Origin: an uncultured Subdoligranulum sp.
GTDB lineage: Bacteria; Bacillota; Clostridia; Oscillospirales; Ruminococcaceae
Assembly (NCBI GenBank): GCA_904374465.1
Contig: CAJFFY010000065.1
Span: forward strand, 1-21,846
Length of the DNA: 21,846 nt
Direction: 5' to 3'
Below are positions 15,602 to 21,846 of the stretch, piece by piece. The position numbers and the translations under genes are program-made. The notes beneath the pieces are model-generated. The model saw nothing but the letters and a program-made list of their open reading frames with translations, made no database searches and was not told the origin of the DNA. Within the stretch, counting starts at the first letter, position 1. Every line of letters begins with the position of its first letter.

Positions 15602-15630
15602 ATTATACAAAAATTTGTAGAAATGAGCAA
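15602..15630 (-). promoter_or_regulatory. Promoter of the restriction endonuclease gene
   Basis: On the minus strand, TTGCTC (15625-15630), a 17-bp spacer and TATAAT (15602-15607) precede the GGAGG site and start at 15583. On the plus strand of the same gap, TGATATAGT (15658-15666) is an extended -10 suited to the MazG-like gene. The two transcripts are divergent. No controller-protein gene is seen nearby. Confidence 0.65.
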
Positions 15631-15689
15631 GAATATGTAGAAGAATCTTTAAAAATATGATATAGTAACTACAGAATTGGGGGAACGAA

Positions 15690-16013
15690 ATGAAAATGAA
15701 AGAGTTAATGGAGCAAATAAAACAATTCAATGAAGAACGAGACTGGGATAAGTTTCATAGTCCAGAGAATTTAGCAAAGTCAATTTCAATAGAAGCGGGA
15801 GAATTATTAGAATGTTTCCAATGGAATAGTGAAAATTACAATAAAGAAGAAGTCTGTGAAGAATTAGCAGATGTATTTACTTATTGTATTCAAATGGCAA
15901 TGAAATTAAATGTAAATCCAGAAGATATAATATTAAAAAAATTAGAAAAAACAAAGAAAAAATATCCAGTTGAAAAAGCTAAAGGAGTTAGCACAAAATA
16001 TAATAAATTATAA
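15690..16013 (+). CDS. MazG-like nucleotide pyrophosphohydrolase (dCTPase/RS21-C6 type)
   Basis: 107 residues with the all-alpha NTP pyrophosphohydrolase signature: EAGELLE (E35, E38) and EELADV (E58, D61), the metal-binding ExxE...ExxD set. The flanking FNEERDWDKFHSPENLAKSI and KKYPVEKAKGVS match the small dCTP pyrophosphatase/RS21-C6-like branch of the MazG superfamily. Such enzymes hydrolyse (d)NTPs, often non-canonical ones, to monophosphates. GGGGG seven bases before the ATG sets the start. The GIY-YIG/DUF2075 gene follows closely, suggesting one transcript. In a defence island, dNTP depletion or removal of modified nucleotides are both possible roles; neither is shown by the sequence. 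A housekeeping nucleotide-sanitising role is the alternative. Confidence 0.9.
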   Translation: MKMKELMEQIKQFNEERDWDKFHSPENLAKSISIEAGELLECFQWNSENYNKEEVCEELADVFTYCIQMAMKLNVNPEDIILKKLEKTKKKYPVEKAKGVSTKYNKL

Positions 16014-16048
16014 AATAAAAATAAATGGAAAAAAAGAGGAATGTAACT

Positions 16049-17905
16049 ATGAGAGTAGCAGAACCAATTGTTGAAAAATTACAAGACAATATAAGCTCAT
16101 TAAAAGAGTTTGAAGAGGAAATTTCAAATTCAAATGATGATAAACTTAAAGACGCTATATTAAATTTTCCTATAGTATATATACATAACTGGAAAAATAA
16201 CAATGATTATGAAGTATATGTTGGTGAATCAAATAATATTTTTCAAAGAACTAAGCAACATTATAGTAGAATGACAGAAGAAAATGAATGGCAACATAAC
16301 TTATCAGATGGAAAAGCTAATTTATATATTATAGGGCATGAACATTTTAATAAGTCAATGACACTAGATATAGAAAATAAATTGATACATTATTTAATGA
16401 GTGTTGAAAGTATAAAAAAAGTTCATAATGGAAGAAGTAATCCACAAAACCGTTATTATCCAATAGAAGAGTTAAATAATATTTTTACAAAAATATGGAG
16501 AAAGCTTAGAAAAGAAAATAAAGAAATATTTCCATTAGAAACGACTATTAAAGATTCTGCTATTTTTAAAGCATCACCATTACATAAACTTACAGAAGAA
16601 CAACAAAAGGCTAAAGAATTAATTATAGAAAAAGTAATTAAAGCATTAAGAAATAATGAAAGAGGTCAATTAATTTTTATTGAAGGGGAAGCAGGAACTG
16701 GAAAAACAGTTTTAAATAGTAGTACTTTTTATGAATTATTCTGTAGATATGAGGAAGCAAAGAATAATAATGAAGATTTAAAAACTGAAACTTCAAACTG
16801 TTTTTTACTTGTAAATCACGATGAACAAATTACAGTATATAAACAAATTGCTGATAAATTAGGATTAACTGATAAATATGGACAAGTAGTATATAAACCA
16901 ACATCTTTTATAAATAAGTATTCTGTTGATAATCCAGTAGATGTTGTTTTTGTAGATGAGGCACACCTTTTATTAACACAGGGTAAACAATCTTATAGAG
17001 GAAATAACCAATTAGAGGATATACTAAAAAGAGCAAAAGTTGTAGTTGTAATGTTTGATGAAGATCAAATTTTAACTACAGAACAATATTGGGAAGATGA
17101 GTTATTAGAAAAATATAAAAGTGAAGCAATTAATAATGGAAACTATATTAAATTAGAAAATCAACTTAGAATGCATGCTAATGAAGATGTTATAGAGTGG
17201 ATAAATTCATTTACTAAAGAAGGAATTATAAGACAATTACCTAACAATTTAGGCGATTATGATATAAAAATTTTTGATACGCCAGAAGAACTAGAGAAAG
17301 AAATTGTAAAAAAATCTCTAAAAGACGAAACAAAATTGTCAAGATTAATTGCAACTTATGATTGGCCATATAATTCAAATAAAAAATCAAAAAAAGATTT
17401 CAAATATTGGGAAGTAAAAATAGGAAAATGGCATAAACCATGGAATAGGGAATTAGAGCAAGATTTTGATAGAAAGCAAAAAAGAAAAATAAAAAATCTT
17501 TCATGGGCTGAACAGCCACAAACAATTGAAGAAGTTGGTTCAACATTCACAATACAAGGATTTGACTTGAATTATGCAGGAGTAATTCTTGGACCATCTG
17601 TAAAGTATAGAAATGGTCATATAGTGTTTGATACAAAAGAAAGTTGCAATGAAAAAGCTACTAGAAATAGAACATTATCTGATGGTACTTCAAAGAAATT
17701 TGGAGAAAAATTTTTAAAACATGAAGTTAGAGTTCTTATGACACGAGGCGTAAATGGATTATATATATATGCATGTGATGATGAATTAAGAGAACATTTG
17801 AAACAATGTAGTTTCCAAGATATACAATACGAAATAAATGAACATGAAGATGAAATAGGTCTTTTAAAAGTGGCTGAAGATAGTGAAGAATATAGATATG
17901 ATTAA
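16049..17905 (+). CDS. GIY-YIG nuclease fused to DUF2075 P-loop ATPase
   Basis: The start is taken as ATG 16049 (MRVAEPIVEK) because AGAGGA lies eight bases upstream; an in-frame ATG at 16025 has no ribosome binding site. Residues ~40-125 are a GIY-YIG-type domain: IVYIHNW, YEVYVGESNNIFQRTKQH (with R67) and LDIENKLIHYL (E109), which correspond to the GIY, YIG, arginine and metal-binding glutamate. The C-terminal ~430 residues are a DUF2075 ATPase: LTEEQQKA, Walker A EGEAGTGKTVLN (213-220), VVFVDEAHLLL (DEAH at 303-306), KLENQLRMHANED, FTIQGFDLNYAGVILGP and a final RVLMTRGVNGLYIYACD. The protein would couple DNA cutting to an ATPase related to SF1 helicases. It is adjacent to the MazG-like gene. 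Substrate and trigger are unknown. Confidence 0.9.
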   Translation: MRVAEPIVEKLQDNISSLKEFEEEISNSNDDKLKDAILNFPIVYIHNWKNNNDYEVYVGESNNIFQRTKQHYSRMTEENEWQHNLSDGKANLYIIGHEHFNKSMTLDIENKLIHYLMSVESIKKVHNGRSNPQNRYYPIEELNNIFTKIWRKLRKENKEIFPLETTIKDSAIFKASPLHKLTEEQQKAKELIIEKVIKALRNNERGQLIFIEGEAGTGKTVLNSSTFYELFCRYEEAKNNNEDLKTETSNCFLLVNHDEQITVYKQIADKLGLTDKYGQVVYKPTSFINKYSVDNPVDVVFVDEAHLLLTQGKQSYRGNNQLEDILKRAKVVVVMFDEDQILTTEQYWEDELLEKYKSEAINNGNYIKLENQLRMHANEDVIEWINSFTKEGIIRQLPNNLGDYDIKIFDTPEELEKEIVKKSLKDETKLSRLIATYDWPYNSNKKSKKDFKYWEVKIGKWHKPWNRELEQDFDRKQKRKIKNLSWAEQPQTIEEVGSTFTIQGFDLNYAGVILGPSVKYRNGHIVFDTKESCNEKATRNRTLSDGTSKKFGEKFLKHEVRVLMTRGVNGLYIYACDDELREHLKQCSFQDIQYEINEHEDEIGLLKVAEDSEEYRYD

Positions 17906-17937
17906 TATATGAAATGATATAAGAGGTTGTTATAACT

Positions 17938-18186
17938 ATGAAGATTAAATGTTTAATTTGTGGAGATATAATTGAATCTAAAAGTGTACATGATTTTGTG
18001 GCTTGCAAATGTGAAAATTGCTATATCGATGGTGGTAAAGACTATTTGCATTTTGGAGGAAAAAAATTTGACAAAATTTTAATATTTTTTGATAAAGGAA
18101 TAGAAGTATTAGCAAGTAATGAAGAATTGTATAGAAAAAAATACGAAGAATGGGAAAAAGAAAAGTATAAAACTATTAACAAATAA
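17938..18186 (+). CDS. Small zinc-ribbon-like protein (DUF7695-type), unknown function
   Basis: 82 residues. MKIKCLICGDIIESKSVHDF (C5, C8, H18) and ACKCENCYIDGGKDYLHFGG (C23, C25, C28) form one compact zinc-binding unit, followed by a charged helix. Proteins with the same CGDIIESK...HDF..C.C......DGG.DYL pattern are common small orphans in Firmicutes; I believe they are annotated as DUF7695, from memory. AGAGG upstream of the ATG is an acceptable ribosome binding site. It follows the DUF2075 gene by 32 bases and is probably on the same transcript, which ends at the hairpin 18208-18256. No function can be assigned. Confidence 0.75.
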   Translation: MKIKCLICGDIIESKSVHDFVACKCENCYIDGGKDYLHFGGKKFDKILIFFDKGIEVLASNEELYRKKYEEWEKEKYKTINK

Positions 18187-18207
18187 TTGATTATTGTCAA
18201 TGGAAAT

Positions 18208-18256
18208 AAGTTACAGATTTAATTCAAAACAAGAAAATATATTAAATCTGTAACTT
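18208..18256 (+). terminator. Rho-independent terminator
   Basis: A 16-bp perfect stem, AAGTTACAGATTTAAT (18208-18223) with ATTAAATCTGTAACTT (18241-18256), a 17-base loop and a T-rich tail. It ends the MazG/DUF2075/zinc-ribbon transcript and separates it from the next cargo pair. The 168 bases from here to the next gene are AT-rich with no distinct element I can support. Confidence 0.75.
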
Positions 18257-18424
18257 TATTTTATATACTAAGTGAAATAATATGCCTAACAAAAATTATT
18301 TACTTATATAAAACCGAAAGCACAATTGTTTTGAATAGTAGTGTCATATTAATGATTTTATATAAATTCATACAAAAAGTATGTAGAAATAATGAAAGAG
18401 ATGAGATTAAAAACGAGGTGAAAA

Positions 18425-19816
18425 ATGAAGAAAAGTAAAGTTGTAATTAATAAATCTTTTTATTTAGGTGATTTAAAAAAAGATATATTATTTTTTAATT
18501 CAATGAAGTTAATTAAAGAAAATGTAGTCGTATATGGTACTGATAGTTGTGGAAGATGTTATACTAAAAAAGATACTAATATAGAAATACAAGATATAGA
18601 TATAAAAAAGGACTATATGAAAGTTTCTGCCAAATTTTCTAAGCCAGAATTTATAAATACTGATTTTAAAGAAATTAATTTAGAACAAGCAATATTAATG
18701 TATACGCAAGAACAAGAAATTTGGATAAATCCAATGTATCATTTGGATTTGTTTATGTTACCATTTCAAGTTAAAGTTTTAGGAAGAGATATACTTATAT
18801 ATCCAATTATAAAGATATTTGAAAATAATAGTATTATAATTAGTTATAAAATTTATATTGATGATGAAAGTAATTTTAAAGAATTTGAAAAAGTTTTTGC
18901 AGATTTTAACCGACATATTTTTGAAAGGATGACTATTCCAGTTAATTATGCACCGAAACATAAAAAAGAAAATGAAGTTCAGGCTGTAATGGATGGTGAA
19001 AATGTAAAATATATAGAAATAGATACCAAACATGAAGAATTTAGAAATATAATTAATTTCTCATGGTATTTATTAAATTTAATAAGTAAGTTAGATGAAC
19101 CAATTACATTTTATGCAAGATGCTCATATTTTATTGAAAGCGACAAATGTTATCATGTAGATAAAAAGTTCATTGATACTTTATTAAAAGGAGTAATGGG
19201 AAATTACAAATATGAATTAAAAAATAGTAGTATAAATAAAGATTACAATAAATATTTTAATGAAAGAGCCAGTATTATAATAGGAAAAAATGCTGAACAA
19301 TTAGAAACAGAAATTCAAGCAATTGAGGAAAGAATGATGTTACAAGTATTACAAGAAAGCCGAATAATAGAAAATTTAAAGAATGACAAATATACATATA
19401 ATCAATTAAGGAAAATATATAGTAAAACATTATATGAAAATATAGAGCACAGAGATTCAAACTATGGAGAAATAGAAGATACGTTAAAGCTAATGCATAC
19501 ATTTATGAAAAGCAAAGAAAAAATAGAGTTTCTAAAAATAGCATTAGAAGAGAAAATTAAAGAAAAAGAAAATTACTACCAAGAAAAAACTGCATTGTTT
19601 GCACTATTATTAAGTGCTAGTCCTCTCTGCGATTACATATTTTTTCCAATTATAAATAATATTTTACATCTTGAAAAAATCTATATTTTTATTGAAAAAA
19701 TAAAAATTACGCAATTAGGTTTTTTAATCAAAATAGAATACTTAAGAGGATTGTGCTTTATAATTGCAATAGGATTGATGTATCTTATATATAAAATATT
19801 TATAAAGAAAAAATAG
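18425..19816 (+). CDS. Uncharacterised protein with two C-terminal membrane segments
   Basis: 463 residues, no family recognised. GAGGTG six bases before the ATG supports the start. Residues ~1-270 look soluble and beta-rich with scattered cysteines (for example DSCGRCY and ARCSYFIESDKCYH). Residues ~285-390 are charged helices likely to form a coiled coil (EQLETEIQAIEERMMLQVLQ, then EKIKEKENYYQEKT). Two hydrophobic segments close the protein: FALLLSASPLCDYIFFPII (about 397-415) and GLCFIIAIGLMYLIYKIFI (about 442-460), ending in a lysine-rich tail. There is no signal peptide. The layout, a cytosolic sensor-like part with a C-terminal membrane anchor, is common among abortive-infection effectors, but that role is inferred only. 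A DUF3800-like gene follows by 41 bases. Confidence 0.75.
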   Translation: MKKSKVVINKSFYLGDLKKDILFFNSMKLIKENVVVYGTDSCGRCYTKKDTNIEIQDIDIKKDYMKVSAKFSKPEFINTDFKEINLEQAILMYTQEQEIWINPMYHLDLFMLPFQVKVLGRDILIYPIIKIFENNSIIISYKIYIDDESNFKEFEKVFADFNRHIFERMTIPVNYAPKHKKENEVQAVMDGENVKYIEIDTKHEEFRNIINFSWYLLNLISKLDEPITFYARCSYFIESDKCYHVDKKFIDTLLKGVMGNYKYELKNSSINKDYNKYFNERASIIIGKNAEQLETEIQAIEERMMLQVLQESRIIENLKNDKYTYNQLRKIYSKTLYENIEHRDSNYGEIEDTLKLMHTFMKSKEKIEFLKIALEEKIKEKENYYQEKTALFALLLSASPLCDYIFFPIINNILHLEKIYIFIEKIKITQLGFLIKIEYLRGLCFIIAIGLMYLIYKIFIKKK

Positions 19817-19857
19817 ATTAATTAAAAAATTATATAATAAGTAAGGATATAAAAACA

Positions 19858-21045
19858 ATGATAAATGTTGAAGAATTTTTTATAGCAATAGAGCAATTAC
19901 ATGGATATAAAAATAATGGGAAAAAATATATATTCTATTATGATGAGACTAATAATTATAGAAAGGTCAGAATAACAGAAAAAGGGTTAAATGATTTTAA
20001 GGTTATGTTTGATAATTTTACATTGGGGGGAATTGGTTTTGAAAAATCTAAAGAAAAAGATACTAAAGAATTAATAACAAGCTTGAAATTACAAACGGGG
20101 CAAGAATTAAAATCTAAAACTTTTTTCAAAGGGAAAAATACATTTAAAGATTGTATCGAACACAAAAAATTAAATATAATACTTAATTGGATATTAAATA
20201 ATGCTTATGTACATTATTCAGATATAGATTCTATTTATTTTAGTGTGATAGATATTGTTGATTCTATATGCAATAATTCAATTGCTAAATATTTTCCACA
20301 AGACCTAATAGATTCCTTTAAAGATGAATTATATGGAGCAATAAGAAGTAATTTCAAACTTTTTTTAGATATTTGTAGAAAAACAGATTATCCTAATGTA
20401 ACAAACGAAAAAATAAAAATATTTTGTAAAGGATTAATTGATATTATAAATAAAGAACAAGAAAAATATACTACATTAGAATTGCTAAAAGAGTTAATAG
20501 AGCGATTTATAAATTATAATGATTTAATATTCTTAAAAGATAATGAGGCAAGAATAATAATGGAATCTTTTTATTCCTTGAGACAACAAAGATGTATTAT
20601 TTTTAGAGATTCAAAGCATATATTTGATAAAGAATTAGTAGACGAACAAAAAATGAACGATGAATATATGGTTTTAAATAATGGGAATAAGCTAGAGAAT
20701 TATAAGTTTTTAGATTCTAAAGATGAAGTAAATATACAGATATCAGATATTATAATATATTTAATTGCAAAATATCTAAAATTTTTGACTTATTATCCAA
20801 ATAAAAATATCGATAATACTTTAAAAAATTTGAATAAAATAGGAAGAGAAAATTTAATTAGACTAATACAAATCATAAACAAATCTAATGAAGAGAATAC
20901 TTTTTTCTTAGAAACAATTAATTCGCAAAAGATTAATCTTAGAAGAAATTTAATGAATCAACATATAGAAAATATGTTAGGTATTATCTATTTATCAATA
21001 CAACCAATAATCAACTCAATGCCATCACAAAAACCATTCCTATAA
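19858..21045 (+). CDS. DUF3800-like protein
   Basis: 395 residues. The opening KKYIFYYDETNNYRKVRI corresponds to the YxDESG-type strand of DUF3800, with D as the first acidic residue. The late segment FRDSKHIFDKELVDEQ and SKDEVNIQISDIIIYLIAKY (near 293-312) matches the family's terminal D..S.....Q.(A/S)D...Y motif. DUF3800 is thought to have an RNase H-like fold and appears often in mobile elements; activity is unproven. Residues ~90-260 are an expanded helical insert. A weak AAGGA precedes the start. It probably forms a two-gene unit with the membrane-anchored protein upstream. Its last 58 bases overlap the 3' end of the small minus-strand gene, so its C-terminus (SMPSQKPFL) may have been set by insertion next to that gene. 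Confidence 0.75.
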   Translation: MINVEEFFIAIEQLHGYKNNGKKYIFYYDETNNYRKVRITEKGLNDFKVMFDNFTLGGIGFEKSKEKDTKELITSLKLQTGQELKSKTFFKGKNTFKDCIEHKKLNIILNWILNNAYVHYSDIDSIYFSVIDIVDSICNNSIAKYFPQDLIDSFKDELYGAIRSNFKLFLDICRKTDYPNVTNEKIKIFCKGLIDIINKEQEKYTTLELLKELIERFINYNDLIFLKDNEARIIMESFYSLRQQRCIIFRDSKHIFDKELVDEQKMNDEYMVLNNGNKLENYKFLDSKDEVNIQISDIIIYLIAKYLKFLTYYPNKNIDNTLKNLNKIGRENLIRLIQIINKSNEENTFFLETINSQKINLRRNLMNQHIENMLGIIYLSIQPIINSMPSQKPFL

Positions 21046-21281
21046 TACTTCTCATTCCAATAAACAATATAATCTAAAAAGCTAGAATTTAGTAATTCAA
21101 GTTGCTTTTCAATAAACTTTCTATTCTGTTTAGGAACACTATTTAAAATCTTCTCAGAAATCTCATCAAATTTAACAGCATGTTTTCTATCTTCATCATT
21201 AATAAAAGCAAGATCTATTTCCTCCCTAAAATCTAACCAATCCTTTAAAATATCATCATTAACTTCTCTAAAATTATTCAT
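20988..21281 (-). CDS. Small element-associated protein (DUF6809-like), unknown function
   Basis: 97 residues, acidic and helical. GGAGG on the minus strand (about 21290-21294) fixes the start MNNFREVNDD. The C-terminal part, FIEKQLELLNSSFLDYI then YYRNGFCDGIELIIG, resembles the end of DUF6809-type proteins (helix followed by F..G...G..L), which are frequent on clostridial mobile elements. The match is from memory and not certain. It lies at the right border of the element, reads inward and overlaps the converging DUF3800-like gene by 58 bases. No terminator separates the two. Confidence 0.65.
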   Translation of the reverse strand: MNNFREVNDDILKDWLDFREEIDLAFINDEDRKHAVKFDEISEKILNSVPKQNRKFIEKQLELLNSSFLDYIVYWNEKYYRNGFCDGIELIIGCIDK

Positions 21282-21368
21282 AATCTAAATCCTCCAAAAA
21301 TTAAAATTTTTATTAATAAAATTATCTCTTACAAGAGCTTAAAATACGAGAACAAACGTACTATACGA

Positions 21369-21390
21369 ATTGGGTAAAAATTGGGTAAAA
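21369..21390. repeat. Tandem 11-bp repeat, candidate integrase arm-binding sites
   Basis: ATTGGGTAAAA occurs twice in direct tandem (21369-21379 and 21380-21390). Tandem TTGGG-type repeats about 100 bp inside an attachment core are typical of arm sites bound by the N-terminal domain of this integrase type. That they serve this integrase is inference. Confidence 0.6.
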
Positions 21391-21497
21391 TCTTCTCAAA
21401 AAATGCCCTAAAAAAGCACAAATGTTCTATAAATCAAAACTCTTGTAAATACTGAAATACCAACAAAAACTCTAATTTTCACAAACTTACAAAAAGT

Positions 21498-21546
21498 GGT
21501 CAGGTCTCGCTCATAACCCGAAGGTCGTAAGTTTTTACTTTACCTA
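21498..21546 (+). other. tRNA-Met-like fragment, candidate attachment site core (attR)
   Basis: GCTCATAACCCGAAGGTCGT (21509-21528) equals the anticodon-loop to variable-loop part of a bacterial initiator tRNA-Met (CAT anticodon at 21512-21514, CCCGA side of the stem). The next bases GTAAG-TTTTTAC-TTTAC (21527-21543) fold as a T-arm with a 5-bp stem and 7-base loop, but the loop is not TTCRA. The 5' half of the tRNA and an acceptor stem are absent, so this is not a functional tRNA gene. With the arm-like repeats nearby, it is best read as the right attachment site left by integration at a tRNA gene. Confidence 0.5.
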
Positions 21547-21846
21547 CAAACCCACTGAAAAATCTCTGTTAAAGCAACTTATAGAGACCTTTATTACTAA
21601 AAAGTAATTGTGTACTGTTAAAAAACATAAAAATAAAATTTCATAAAGTTTGGAGAAAGCATATTAAAATAGTGTAATTTAATAAAATGATATTTATTAT
21701 GAAATAGAAATAAAAACGAGTTTTAATAAATTAATTTCTAAAAGCATAATATAGGTTTACAATAGATATGTCACAGTAAAAATAAAAAAAGGAAATACCA
21801 ATATGATATAATGTTTTAACGACAAAAACTAATATCGAAAGAAGGT

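Larger units (their letters stand above)
21282..21846. other. Non-coding right end of the element and flanking DNA
   Basis: No gene is supported here. It contains a tandem 11-bp repeat (21369-21390), a tRNA-like segment (about 21498-21546), then ordinary AT-rich DNA. A TATAAT at 21807-21812 and a ribosome-binding-like GAAGG at the very end suggest that a plus-strand gene starts just beyond the window. DNA right of about 21.54 kb is probably host chromosome, by inference from the attachment-like features. Confidence 0.55.

Noticed and set aside
15584..15730. Upstream extension of the restriction endonuclease reading frame to 15730
   Set aside because: The extension lacks a ribosome binding site, is hydrophobic junk in composition, crosses the predicted promoter and overlaps the MazG-like gene; ATG 15583 has GGAGG.
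1..21846. CRISPR array or complete tRNA/rRNA gene
   Set aside because: No regularly spaced repeats or complete cloverleaf were found; the only tRNA-like sequence (about 21.5 kb) lacks its 5' half.
1..21846. Alternative genetic code (TGA as tryptophan) because of the high AT content
   Set aside because: Several genes end at TGA (for example 1368-1370 and 2591-2593) and conserved tryptophans in motifs are TGG.

Overview
The window is very AT-rich (roughly three quarters A+T by eye). Start sites carry strong GGAGG-type ribosome binding sites, and TGA and TAA/TAG all act as stops, so the standard bacterial code applies. This points to a low-GC Firmicute (Bacillota), probably a clostridium or relative. 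Nearly all of the window reads as one integrated mobile element. A tyrosine integrase gene runs off the left edge. An excisionase-type protein, a phage replisome organizer and a DnaC-like helicase loader sit in the middle. A candidate right end lies near 21.37-21.54 kb, with a tandem 11-bp repeat and a fragment resembling initiator tRNA-Met. I see no capsid, portal, terminase, relaxase, coupling-protein or type IV secretion gene, so it looks like a self-replicating integrative island or satellite, or part of a larger element cut by the left edge.

Layout: 1-407 integrase (minus strand). 672-3599 is a left cargo block: a Zn-ribbon/PD-(D/E)XK-like protein encoded in two overlapping frames, probably one gene split by an indel, plus a PIN-domain protein. 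3611-4702 is a DUF6076-like protein (minus strand). 4967-7468 is the replication block: Xis, replisome organizer with internal iteron-like repeats, frameshifted DnaC-like loader, a cluster of five back-to-back inverted repeats, and an unknown 208-aa protein. 7646-15583 is a restriction block: cytosine-5 DNA methyltransferase (frameshifted in a T run), a 1212-aa RecQ-like helicase, a NERD-nuclease/UvrD-like helicase, and a convergent Sau3AI/MutH-family restriction endonuclease. 15690-18186 holds a MazG-like pyrophosphohydrolase, a GIY-YIG/DUF2075 protein and a small zinc-ribbon protein. 18425-21045 pairs a protein with two C-terminal membrane segments and a DUF3800-like protein. 20988-21281 is a small minus-strand protein, and the attachment-like region follows.

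How the parts fit: Int and Xis would move the element, and the replisome organizer and DnaC-like loader would replicate it. Most of the remaining length looks like anti-phage cargo. The Sau3AI family cleaves GATC; by eye I find only ten GATC sites in 21.8 kb, far fewer than composition suggests. Two of the ten lie 39 bp apart on the tandem promoters of the methyltransferase operon, which suggests methylation-sensitive autoregulation. The methyltransferase is transcribed together with two helicases while the nuclease is transcribed separately. This arrangement, a GATC restriction system with an embedded RecQ-like plus NERD-helicase pair, is the best candidate here for an undescribed composite defence system. 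Three genes are interrupted at homopolymer runs, so assembly indels, phase variation and programmed frameshifting must be told apart before functional conclusions are drawn.
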